Shown: in pieces, positions 1 to 6,269 of the stretch
Numbering within the stretch: the first letter of the stretch is position 1
Layout of the letters: each line of letters starts with the position of its first letter
Assembly: GCA_964601515.1 (NCBI GenBank)
Contig: CAZRNU010000076.1
Location: 1-13,957 of the forward strand
DNA: 13,957 nucleotides
Source of the DNA: PWND01 sp964601515
Lineage (GTDB): Bacteria; Bacteroidota; Bacteroidia; Bacteroidales; UBA7960
Direction: 5' to 3'
Made by a program: the position numbers and the translations under genes
The notes under the pieces: generated by a model
The model's database searches: none
What the model was told of the DNA's origin: nothing
Seen by the model: only the letters and a program-made list of their open reading frames with translations

Positions 1-157
1 ATCTATTGTAATTGCTCACAGACTTTCAACTGTTGTAAATGCTGATCTTATCTGCGTTGTTAATGAAGGAAAAATTGTTGAAGAAGGCAAGCACGAGGAA
101 TTAATTCAATTGCAGGGATTATATCATAGATTGCATAACCTTCAAATGTTTTCATAA
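1..157 (+). CDS. ABC transporter ATP-binding/permease, C-terminal fragment
   Basis: Only the last 51 codons are in the window; the reading frame begins at base 2 and runs to TAA at 155-157. The visible peptide holds the H-loop of an ABC ATPase (IVIAHRLSTV), followed by the typical end of the nucleotide-binding domain (NADLICVVNEGKIVEEGKHEEL). The H-loop histidine contacts the gamma-phosphate of ATP. This ending is characteristic of fused exporters of the MsbA/ABCB type, in which an N-terminal membrane domain precedes the ATPase. The membrane domain lies outside the window, so the substrate and exporter subfamily cannot be given. I see no strong intrinsic terminator in the 91 bases before the next gene. 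Confidence 0.9.
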   Translation, partial: SIVIAHRLSTVVNADLICVVNEGKIVEEGKHEELIQLQGLYHRLHNLQMFS

Positions 158-248
158 AAAAAAACACAAAATCATATTTATAATTTCAATTATCATTATT
201 TTTACAGCCGGTTTGAAAAATAATTATTGAATTAACACTACCTAAATT

Positions 249-842
249 ATGGATTTAAGCAATATTTTAGCAATAGCTGGTAAAAGTGGTCTTTTTAAGG
301 TTATGTCGCAAACGAAAAACGGAGTTATTGTAGAATCTCTTGAGGATGGCAAAAAAATGCCTGTATTTGCAAATAGCCGCTCAAGTGCACTTGAAGATAT
401 TAGTGTATTTACTGTAAATGAAGACCTACCTCTTAAGGATGTGTTTAAAAAGATTTTTGATAAAGCTAATGGTGGCAAAGCAATTGACACAAAAGCAGAT
501 AAAAATGAAATGCTGAAATTTTTTGAGGAAGTTTTACCTGAGTTTGATAAGGACAGAGTTTATGTTTCTGATATAAAAAAGATATTATCATGGTACAACC
601 TTCTAGTTGATAAAAAACTTATGGTTTTTGAGGAAGAAAAACCAGAAAAGAAAACTAAAGCAAAATCTAAAACAGAAGGTGAAGTTTCAGAAGACAAAAA
701 AGAAAAAGCTACTAAGACCTCTACAAAAAAGGACACAGCAGTTAAACCAAAAACATCTGCTGCTGCTTCAAAAACAATAAAAGCTCAACCGGCTAAAGGA
801 GGAAGTGCTAAAAATAAAGGAATTGGAATTAAACAAAAATAA
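249..842 (+). CDS. DUF5606 domain protein
   Basis: A 197-residue protein whose first ~125 residues match what I know of DUF5606, a Bacteroidetes family of unknown function; the opening MDLSNILAIAGKSGLFKV is characteristic and fixes the start. The domain looks soluble, with no signal peptide or membrane segment. From about residue 127 to the end the protein is a low-complexity tail rich in Lys, Ala, Thr and Glu, probably disordered and strongly basic overall. Such a tail could bind nucleic acid, but that is inference. There is no Shine-Dalgarno sequence, as is usual in this phylum. A good intrinsic terminator follows seven bases after the stop codon. Family assignment is fairly secure; function is unknown. 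Confidence 0.85.
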   Translation: MDLSNILAIAGKSGLFKVMSQTKNGVIVESLEDGKKMPVFANSRSSALEDISVFTVNEDLPLKDVFKKIFDKANGGKAIDTKADKNEMLKFFEEVLPEFDKDRVYVSDIKKILSWYNLLVDKKLMVFEEEKPEKKTKAKSKTEGEVSEDKKEKATKTSTKKDTAVKPKTSAAASKTIKAQPAKGGSAKNKGIGIKQK

Positions 843-848
843 ACACTG

Positions 849-873
849 AAGTCCGGCAACGGACTTTTTTTTT
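849..873 (+). terminator. Intrinsic terminator after the DUF5606 gene
   Basis: A 7-bp perfect stem (AAGTCCG at 849-855, CGGACTT at 860-866) closes on a GCAA tetraloop of the stable GNRA class and runs into nine consecutive T (865-873). This is a textbook Rho-independent terminator. Its T-tract ends only seven bases before the pyrD start codon at 881, so pyrD must depend on read-through, on attenuation, or on a promoter inside the upstream gene. Confidence 0.9.
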
Positions 874-880
874 AACACCT

Positions 881-1918
881 ATGTATAAAGCAATTATAAG
901 ACCTGTCTTCTTCCTGTTTAATCCGGAGTCTATTCATCATTTTGTAAGTTTCTGTCTTAAAAAGTTGTTTATTATTCCCGGATTAAAAATTTTGGTTCGA
1001 AAAGTATTCGTCGTAAAATCAGCAAAACTAGAAAGAACATTATTTGGACTTACATTTCCTAACCCTGTCGGATTTGCTGCAGGTTTTGATAAAAAGGCAG
1101 ACCTTTATAACCATTTGTCTAATTTTGGATTTAGCCATATTGAAATTGGAACTGTAACTCCCCTGCCCCAACCCGGAAATCCAAAACCAAGACTTTTCAG
1201 ACTTAAAAAGGACAAAGCATTAATAAACAGGATGGGTTTTAATAATCCCGGTCTTGAGGTGTTTGTTAATAATATTAGAAAGAAAAAACCTAACATTATT
1301 ATTGGAGGAAATATTGGCAAAAACACATTAACACCAAACGATAAAGCTGTTGATGATTATTGCAAATGCTTTGAAGCTCTTTACGATTATGTAGATTATT
1401 TTGTTGTAAATGTTAGTTGTCCAAATATTACAGACTTAAAAAAACTTGCAGATAAGGATTCATTGCTGGAAATACTGACAGCATTGCAAAATCTAAATTC
1501 ACAAAAAATAAAACCACGTCCTCTACTTCTAAAAATTTCTCCGGATTTAAACGAATCTCAACTCGATGATACTATAGAAGTAATACGCAAGGCTAAGTTT
1601 AACGGCATTATAGCTACTAACACAACTGTTACTAGAGATAACCTTAACACATGTAAAGAAAAAGTTCAAAAAATCGGTAATGGCGGATTAAGCGGTAAGC
1701 CGATATACGATAGATCAAATCATGTTATTTCATATCTTCATAAAAAAACAAACGGAACTTTACCAATTATTGGTGTTGGAGGTATAAATTCAGCCGATGA
1801 CGCTATAAACAAACTAAAAGCCGGTGCTACACTGGTGCAGGTATATACCGGATTTATTTATGATGGGCCTTTTCTTGCCAAGCGAATAAATAAAAAGATA
1901 CTTCGCGAATTACAATAA
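881..1918 (+). CDS. pyrD: Dihydroorotate dehydrogenase (quinone), class 2
   Basis: Catalyses oxidation of dihydroorotate to orotate in de novo pyrimidine synthesis, passing electrons to membrane quinone. The 345-residue length and the N-terminal amphipathic segment (MYKAIIRPVFFLFNPESIHHF, residues 1-21) are the class 2 membrane-docking extension and support this start. The FMN barrel shows NPVGFAAGFDK (61-71), NRMGFNN (116-122), IGGNIGKN (141-148), the active-site loop NVSCPN (177-182), LLLKISPD (215-222), TNTT (246-249), GGLSGKP (268-274) and IGVGGI (297-302). In human and E. coli class 2 enzymes the base in this loop is the Ser just before Pro-Asn; here that position is Cys180, as in class 1 enzymes. 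The start has no Shine-Dalgarno sequence and lies just after a terminator. I see no clear terminator behind the gene. Confidence 0.96.
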   Translation: MYKAIIRPVFFLFNPESIHHFVSFCLKKLFIIPGLKILVRKVFVVKSAKLERTLFGLTFPNPVGFAAGFDKKADLYNHLSNFGFSHIEIGTVTPLPQPGNPKPRLFRLKKDKALINRMGFNNPGLEVFVNNIRKKKPNIIIGGNIGKNTLTPNDKAVDDYCKCFEALYDYVDYFVVNVSCPNITDLKKLADKDSLLEILTALQNLNSQKIKPRPLLLKISPDLNESQLDDTIEVIRKAKFNGIIATNTTVTRDNLNTCKEKVQKIGNGGLSGKPIYDRSNHVISYLHKKTNGTLPIIGVGGINSADDAINKLKAGATLVQVYTGFIYDGPFLAKRINKKILRELQ

Positions 1919-1966
1919 TAAAAAGACTACAACAGGCAAACTTATTTAACATATTTTTGTTGACTC

Positions 1967-2000
1967 TATTGCAATAAATTTATAATTTTCAATTGCAATT
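1967..2000. promoter_or_regulatory. Twin 10-bp palindromes, possible operator
   Basis: TATTGCAATA (1967-1976) and AATTGCAATT (1991-2000) are both perfect palindromes sharing the core ATTGCAAT. Their centres are 24 bp apart, a little over two helical turns, and they end 9 bases before the start codon at 2010. They flank an AT-rich stretch (TATAATTT at 1981-1988) that could be a weak -7 element, with TTTG at 1956-1959 as a possible -33 box. The arrangement would suit a dimeric repressor binding two sites. No regulator is identified, and in AT-rich DNA chance is a real alternative. Confidence 0.35.
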
Positions 2001-2009
2001 TCATAGTTT

Positions 2010-3248
2010 ATGAAGAGAGCTATAATATATGTTCTAATCTTTATTTCTGCTGTCATAAGCAGCTCCGAATTATATTCTCAAAAAGATTCAGGATTTAGAT
2101 TTAACAATACTCGTAGAAGTAAAATCACCATACCTGTAAACGTTGCCCATAATTTGGTTATAGTACCTGTTCGCATAAACAATTCACCCCCATTTAACTT
2201 TCTGCTAGATACCGGCGTAAAAACGACTCTATTATCTGAGCCGCTGATGCTTAGTTTTCTTAGAATCGACTCTAGCGAAACCGTAATAGTATTAGGATTA
2301 GGGAAAGACGGTTATATTGTTGCTGAAAGAATTCCAAACGTAACTTTTAAAATGGATGGACTTACAGGCAAAGACATGAACCTTATTGTTCTTCCTGAGG
2401 GAGTTATTTCTTTGTCCGAACATTTAGGATTTCCTGTTTACGGAATACTTGGTTATGATTTTTTCAAGGAATTTCCGGTTAGAATAAACTATGCTTCAAA
2501 AGTTATAAGGGTATATCAAAAATCCGATTATAAAGTTTCACGCAGAAGAACAACAAAAATTCCTCTTTACATAAAAAATTCAAAACCCTACATAAAAGCA
2601 GAGATCACAGGCTGGGATGGAAGAAAAGATACCGTTGAATTACTTTTTGACTTAGGAGCAAGCAGTCCATTAATACTTAACGAGCAATATAAAGATTTTT
2701 CGGAAAAGCATATAGAAAGCTTCCTGGGAAAAGGATTGAGCGGAAAAATAATTGGTAAAGAAGGTAGAATAAAATCTATAAAAATCGAAGATATAATTAT
2801 TGAAAACCCACTAGTTTCTTACCCGGAGGAAGACTTTCTTTTTCCACCTGAAGCAAATATTGACAGATGGGATGGTATTTTGGGGGGCGCAATCTTAAAG
2901 AAATTCCAAATTATTATTGATTATCCCGACAGTGTGCTATATCTAAAAAAGAATTACAGTTTTAAAGAACCGTTATATCCAAACTTATCAGGATTGGAGA
3001 TTGTAGCAGAAGGACTTGCATATAATAAATTTAAAGTCGATTTTGTTAGATTAGATTCTCCTGCGAATAAAGCAGATATTCGTGAAGGTGATTTTATAAT
3101 AGCCATAAATGAAAGGCCAACATTCTTTTATACCCTAGATGAAGTAGTTGGGGACTTAAATACAAGGCCTAATGATATAGTTACTTTGAAATTGCAAAGA
3201 GGAGATCAGATTCTTATTAAGAGAATAATTCTAAAATCTGACATATAA
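2010..3248 (+). CDS. Secreted retropepsin-like aspartyl protease with C-terminal PDZ domain
   Basis: A 412-residue protein with a signal peptide (residues 1-23; hydrophobic core IIYVLIFISAVISS), so it is exported to the periplasm or outer membrane. Two retropepsin-like halves follow. The first (about 40-170) has the catalytic motif LLDTG at residues 65-69 and the later hydrophobic-Gly signature GILGYDFF (145-152). The second (about 184-312) has LLFDLGAS (211-218) and GILGGAILKKF (289-299). A PDZ domain occupies about 325-408. Tandem Asp_protease_2-like halves plus PDZ are known in Bacteroidetes as putative peptidases. The second motif reads D-L-G rather than D-T/S-G, so that half may be structural or atypical. 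Whether it cleaves peptides, and which, cannot be told. It converges on the nucleotidase gene with stop codons exactly abutting. Confidence 0.85.
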   Translation: MKRAIIYVLIFISAVISSSELYSQKDSGFRFNNTRRSKITIPVNVAHNLVIVPVRINNSPPFNFLLDTGVKTTLLSEPLMLSFLRIDSSETVIVLGLGKDGYIVAERIPNVTFKMDGLTGKDMNLIVLPEGVISLSEHLGFPVYGILGYDFFKEFPVRINYASKVIRVYQKSDYKVSRRRTTKIPLYIKNSKPYIKAEITGWDGRKDTVELLFDLGASSPLILNEQYKDFSEKHIESFLGKGLSGKIIGKEGRIKSIKIEDIIIENPLVSYPEEDFLFPPEANIDRWDGILGGAILKKFQIIIDYPDSVLYLKKNYSFKEPLYPNLSGLEIVAEGLAYNKFKVDFVRLDSPANKADIREGDFIIAINERPTFFYTLDEVVGDLNTRPNDIVTLKLQRGDQILIKRIILKSDI

Positions 3249-5018
3249 CTAAGGCCAAAGAATTTTAAGTTCTTTTTCTCGGGCTTTCTCAACCCATTCT
3301 ATAGGAATTATGCCCCAATTATTTCTAGGCTCAGGGTTTATTTTATTAAGGCTTTTTATATATTCTATCATTAATAATCTGAGTATATTGTCATTAACAT
3401 CAACAACCCTGGATCTAAGCTCATTTTGACTAATTCCGGCACCTTTTACCATGTGAAAACCACCCCCACTCCCCCGATAACTATTTAAAGCCACCTTATA
3501 TCTCTTTTCCGGAAAAAATTCTTCTCCGTTTTCCATTTGATGAATTGAAATTCTTTCTCCCTGAGGTTTAGATACATCAACGGTATATTTTATACCGGCG
3601 GCAGAATCAAAATTGTAGATACGTTTTTGCAATATAGATGTACCATTGTATTTGGCATCCGGATTCCCAAGAGAATCTAACCTATAATTCAGAAGTAAAT
3701 CGTTTTCTTCCACCATATAATTAAACCAAAGCCCGTAATTGTATTCCAAAAAGCCCAAAATCTCGCTTCCGGTAAGCTCCATTGTATAGAGATAATTTTC
3801 AAAAGGATACCATTTAAACATATCCCTAATTCTTATATCTCCAGATTTAATAATAAGGTCAGGATTTAAAGGTGCTGCAAAAGAAATATCTGCCTGAGTA
3901 AAGTGTAATTGAACCTTGTGAATAAAATCTACTGCAGCAGAATTACCAAACAAAGACTCTTTAATATTAATATCGGCATTTGTGAATCCAACCTTTTGAA
4001 TACTGTATTCAAAAACCTCATTTATGTCTTTTTCAAACCTATTAAGATAGTTAACACTTGGCGGTAATCCGGATATTTTATAAATTTCACCTCGTTTAGC
4101 AGAAAGATTAAATTTTCTTTTTGCTTCTCTATCAAAATCTAAATGGGCAACAGCAACATTTTTGCCGTGTGGGCCGGGTCCAATCACAAGCACAGAATCA
4201 CCATTTTTGTTTATCACAAATTTGTTATGTTCAAGGTGGTCGTGACCGGTAAAAATAACATCAAAACCGGGAACATAGTGAGCGATATAAGCCGAAACAT
4301 TATCTACAAGTTTTTTGGTAGGGTCCTGAGGGTCAAAAATTCCTAAGCCACTATGAAACAACCCAATAATAGCATCAGGAGCTTCCTTTTCTTTAATGTG
4401 AGAAACCCAATATTCTGCAGCCTCTACCATATCTTGAATAACAAGACCTTCATAAAGTTTCTCCGGGATCCAATATGTTACAGCAGGAGTAACCATTCCC
4501 AAAACTGCAATTCTGACACCACTGCGATTTAAAACAATATAAGGTATAAAATAAGGTTCACCGGTCTTTTTATCAATAATATTTGCACCAAGCCACGGCG
4601 TTTGCATTTGCTTTTTGATAGCATTATAAACTTCAGGACCTGCTTCTATATCGTGATTGCCTACGGTTGCAGCGTCATAATTCATAAAATTCATAATGCG
4701 TGCAAACAAGTTAACCTTATTTTTGTCAATATTATTCGCCCAGTATGCAGTAGGTTGTCCTTGAACTAAATCACCATTATCAAGCAATATGATTTTATTT
4801 TGATATTCACCTTTTACAGATTCCATAAGATACTGAACATTAGCTAGTCCATATCCCAAAGGCATATTATTTATAAAATCATAAGGAAAAACTGTAGCAT
4901 GAATGTCGGATGTAACAACAATTTTTATGTCAACTTTTCTATTAGATGCATTAATTACAAGCATGTAAGAAAAAAGAAACACAAAAATTATAAGCCTTTT
5001 AAAAATTCCAACATTCAT
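3249..5018 (-). CDS. Exported 5'-nucleotidase / 2',3'-cyclic phosphodiesterase family protein
   Basis: A two-domain phosphoesterase of the UshA/CpdB type, acting outside the cytoplasm on nucleotides or similar phosphate esters. I start it at the second ATG (5018), giving 589 residues. The first in-frame ATG (5036, six codons earlier) lies only two bases from the U-tract of the rpoD terminator, whereas the second gives a normal signal peptide (MNVGIFKRLIIFVFLFSYML). In numbering from the longer start, metal ligands of the metallophosphatase domain are visible in TSDIHA (42-47), DNGDLVQG (86-93), GNHD (126-129), HSG (228-230) and GHDH (264-267). The C-terminal substrate domain (about 345-540) shows YPFENYLYTMELTG (410-423), FDSAAGIKY (476-484) and NSYRGSGGGFH (518-528). 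Exact substrate is not predictable. No Shine-Dalgarno sequence is seen. Confidence 0.9.
   Translation of the reverse strand: MNVGIFKRLIIFVFLFSYMLVINASNRKVDIKIVVTSDIHATVFPYDFINNMPLGYGLANVQYLMESVKGEYQNKIILLDNGDLVQGQPTAYWANNIDKNKVNLFARIMNFMNYDAATVGNHDIEAGPEVYNAIKKQMQTPWLGANIIDKKTGEPYFIPYIVLNRSGVRIAVLGMVTPAVTYWIPEKLYEGLVIQDMVEAAEYWVSHIKEKEAPDAIIGLFHSGLGIFDPQDPTKKLVDNVSAYIAHYVPGFDVIFTGHDHLEHNKFVINKNGDSVLVIGPGPHGKNVAVAHLDFDREAKRKFNLSAKRGEIYKISGLPPSVNYLNRFEKDINEVFEYSIQKVGFTNADINIKESLFGNSAAVDFIHKVQLHFTQADISFAAPLNPDLIIKSGDIRIRDMFKWYPFENYLYTMELTGSEILGFLEYNYGLWFNYMVEENDLLLNYRLDSLGNPDAKYNGTSILQKRIYNFDSAAGIKYTVDVSKPQGERISIHQMENGEEFFPEKRYKVALNSYRGSGGGFHMVKGAGISQNELRSRVVDVNDNILRLLMIEYIKSLNKINPEPRNNWGIIPIEWVEKAREKELKILWP
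3257..3277 (+). terminator. Weak candidate terminator for the aspartyl protease gene
   Basis: Nine bases past the + strand stop codon, AAAGAA (3257-3262) can pair with TTCTTT (3270-3275) around a 7-base loop, ending in a T5 run (3273-3277). The stem is short and almost all A-T, so efficiency is doubtful. It lies inside the last codons of the opposing nucleotidase gene, because the two genes leave no space between them. Confidence 0.3.
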
Positions 5019-5038
5019 AACAAAAAAAATTAACATTG

Positions 5039-5068
5039 AAAAAAAAGCGCCGTAAATCGACGCTTTTT
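5039..5068 (-). terminator. Intrinsic terminator after rpoD
   Basis: CGCTTTTT (5061-5068) pairs with AAAAAGCG (5042-5049), with a small inner CG/CG extension. On the minus strand the hairpin is followed by eight U (complement of 5039-5046), starting five bases after the rpoD stop codon. The + strand also carries T-rich sequence behind the stem, so it may work both ways. It ends two bases before the first possible ATG of the nucleotidase gene and 21 before the preferred one. Confidence 0.85.
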
Positions 5069-5072
5069 ATTT

Positions 5073-5939
5073 TTACTGCCCTAAATAAGCTTTAAGCAGT
5101 TTACTTCTTGAAGTATGCTTAAGCCTTCTGATAGCTTTTTCTTTAATTTGTCTAACTCTTTCTCTTGTAAGGTCAAATTTAGCACCTATTTCATCAAGAG
5201 TAAGTCCGTGATTCATTCCTATGCCGAAATATAGATTTATAACATCTCTTTCTTTCTCTGTAAGAGTTGCAAGTGAGCGTTGAATCTCTTTAGCCAAAGA
5301 TTCGTGGATTAGACTAGAATCTGCATTTGGAGAATCATTATTAATATAAACATCCAGTAAACTTGCGTCTTCGCCTTGAACAAGAGGTGCATCAACAGAT
5401 ACATGATGAGTAGAAATTCTGAAAGACTCAGCTATTTTTTCCTCATTAATATCCAATGCTTCTGCCAATTCTTCAGCAGAAGGAGGTCTTTCATATTTTT
5501 GCTCGAGCCTTGAGGCTTCTTTCTTAATTTTATTAAGAGATCCAACTTGATTTAATGGAAGTCTAACAATTCTTGATTGCTCCGCTAAAGCCTGAAGAAT
5601 AGATTGTCTGATCCACCAAACAGCATAAGAAATAAATTTAAATCCACGGGTTTCATCAAATCTTTTTGCCGCCTTAATTAGTCCAAGATTTCCTTCATTT
5701 ATAAGGTCAGGAAGACTTAATCCTTGATTTTGATATTGTTTCGCAACAGATACCACAAAACGTAAATTAGCTTTGGTAAGTTTTTCCAGTGCAGCTTGGT
5801 CGCCTTGCTTAATTCTTTGTGCAAGCTGAACCTCTTCTTCTGCAGTAATAAGTGGAACTTTCCCAATCTCCTGTAAGTATTTATCCAGGGATGCCGTATC
5901 ACGATTTGTGATTGATTTTGAAATCTTTAATTGTCTCAT
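5073..5939 (-). CDS. rpoD: Primary RNA polymerase sigma factor (RpoD/SigA)
   Basis: The housekeeping sigma factor, which directs RNA polymerase to the -33/-7 promoters of Bacteroidetes. At 288 residues it has the compact form typical of this phylum, lacking region 1.1. Visible parts are region 1.2 (SLDKYLQEIGKVPLITAEEE, 17-36), region 2 (about 50-120, with core-binding DLINEGNLGLIKAAKRFDE at 78-96 and -10 recognition around FKFISYAVWWIRQSI, 100-114), region 3 (about 128-206) and region 4 (about 218-275). The region 4 helix-turn-helix is LTLDEIGAKFDLTRERVRQI (246-265). The N-terminal MRQLKI is characteristic, so the start is secure. It has its own consensus promoter upstream and a strong terminator downstream, so it is probably monocistronic. 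As I recall, an htrA gene also precedes rpoD in other Bacteroidales. Confidence 0.97.
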   Translation of the reverse strand: MRQLKISKSITNRDTASLDKYLQEIGKVPLITAEEEVQLAQRIKQGDQAALEKLTKANLRFVVSVAKQYQNQGLSLPDLINEGNLGLIKAAKRFDETRGFKFISYAVWWIRQSILQALAEQSRIVRLPLNQVGSLNKIKKEASRLEQKYERPPSAEELAEALDINEEKIAESFRISTHHVSVDAPLVQGEDASLLDVYINNDSPNADSSLIHESLAKEIQRSLATLTEKERDVINLYFGIGMNHGLTLDEIGAKFDLTRERVRQIKEKAIRRLKHTSRSKLLKAYLGQ

Positions 5940-5948
5940 ATATTTTTA

Positions 5949-5987
5949 CAAGTATTTGATTACCAGGAAGTATGCAAGTATTTAATT
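5949..5987. repeat. 13-bp imperfect direct repeat in the rpoD leader
   Basis: CAAGTATTTGATT (5949-5961) and CAAGTATTTAATT (5975-5987) differ at one base and start 26 bp apart. Both lie in the presumed 5' untranslated leader of rpoD, between the promoter at 6012-6043 and the start codon at 5939. No function is known to me. Confidence 0.5.
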
Positions 5988-6011
5988 GAATTATATGTTC
6001 AAAAAAGTGCA

Positions 6012-6043
6012 CAAAGGTACAAAAATTAACTGACTTTCACAAA
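6012..6043 (-). promoter_or_regulatory. Consensus Bacteroidetes promoter of rpoD
   Basis: Read on the minus strand, TTTG (6043-6040) is followed by exactly 20 bases and then TACCTTTG (6019-6012). This matches the published Bacteroides consensus of -33 TTTG and -7 TAnnTTTG at every fixed position and at its normal spacing. Transcription should begin near 6004-6006, giving a leader of about 65 bases before the rpoD ATG. The primary sigma gene therefore appears to be read from the type of promoter its own product recognises. Confidence 0.8.
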
Positions 6044-6080
6044 CTAAATATGACTATGATATTTGCTTAATATTGTACGT

Positions 6081-6120
6081 AAAACAGGCTAATTTGTTAC
6101 AGTCAAATTAGCCTGTTTTT
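6081..6120 (-). terminator. Long hairpin terminator after htrA
   Basis: A perfect 16-bp stem (AAAACAGGCTAATTTG at 6081-6096 and its complement at 6104-6119) encloses a 7-base loop. On the minus strand it ends in UUUU; on the + strand in UUUUU followed by AU-rich sequence, so it could act in both directions. The only gene transcribed towards it is htrA, whose stop codon is about 150 bases away with two repeat arrays in between. The rest of the 329-base rpoD-htrA gap holds the rpoD leader and promoter described separately. Confidence 0.75.
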
Positions 6121-6154
6121 ATTCTAACAATAATGTTTGATATAAGTTCAATTA

Positions 6155-6210
6155 AGTCGGAAGTCGACAGTCGGAAGTCGATAGTCGACAGTCGGAAGTC
6201 AACAGTCGTA
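6155..6210. repeat. Heptamer tandem array, eight AGTCGNN units
   Basis: Eight consecutive 7-bp units with AGTC starting at 6155, 6162, 6169, 6176, 6183, 6190, 6197 and 6204, in perfect phase. Units read AGTCGGA (three), AGTCGAC (two), AGTCGAT, AGTCAAC and AGTCGTA: the first four bases never change, the fifth changes once, and the last two vary. It lies in the 3' untranslated region of htrA, between its stop codon and the hairpin at 6081-6120. The same heptamer recurs twice at 9517-9528 behind dapF. Confidence 0.9.
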
Positions 6211-6218
6211 GGGATTAA

Positions 6219-6269
6219 AATCTTACAAATCTTCAATCTTACAAATCTTCAATCTTACAAATCTTCAAT
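6219..6269. repeat. Three 16-bp tandem repeats abutting the htrA stop codon
   Basis: CTTACAAATCTTCAAT is repeated exactly three times (6222-6237, 6238-6253, 6254-6269), preceded by a partial unit. The hexamer AATCTT occurs six times with alternating spacing of 9 and 7 bases. The last copy ends on the terminal base of the htrA stop codon (minus strand TGA, 6271-6269). In the sense of htrA transcription the unit reads ATTGAAGATTTGTAAG; a diverged relative in the same sense lies behind the DUF2279 gene at 13719-13767. Confidence 0.9.

Noticed and set aside
242..490. Minus-strand open frame of 82 codons
   Set aside because: Antisense to the conserved DUF5606 domain.
5019..5036. The upstream ATG at 5036 as start of the nucleotidase gene
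   Set aside because: It lies two bases from the U-tract of the rpoD terminator, and the ATG six codons later gives a more typical signal peptide. It cannot be excluded if transcription reads through from rpoD.
6155..6269. A CRISPR array
   Set aside because: Units are 7 and 16 bp with no spacers between them, and no cas gene is present.
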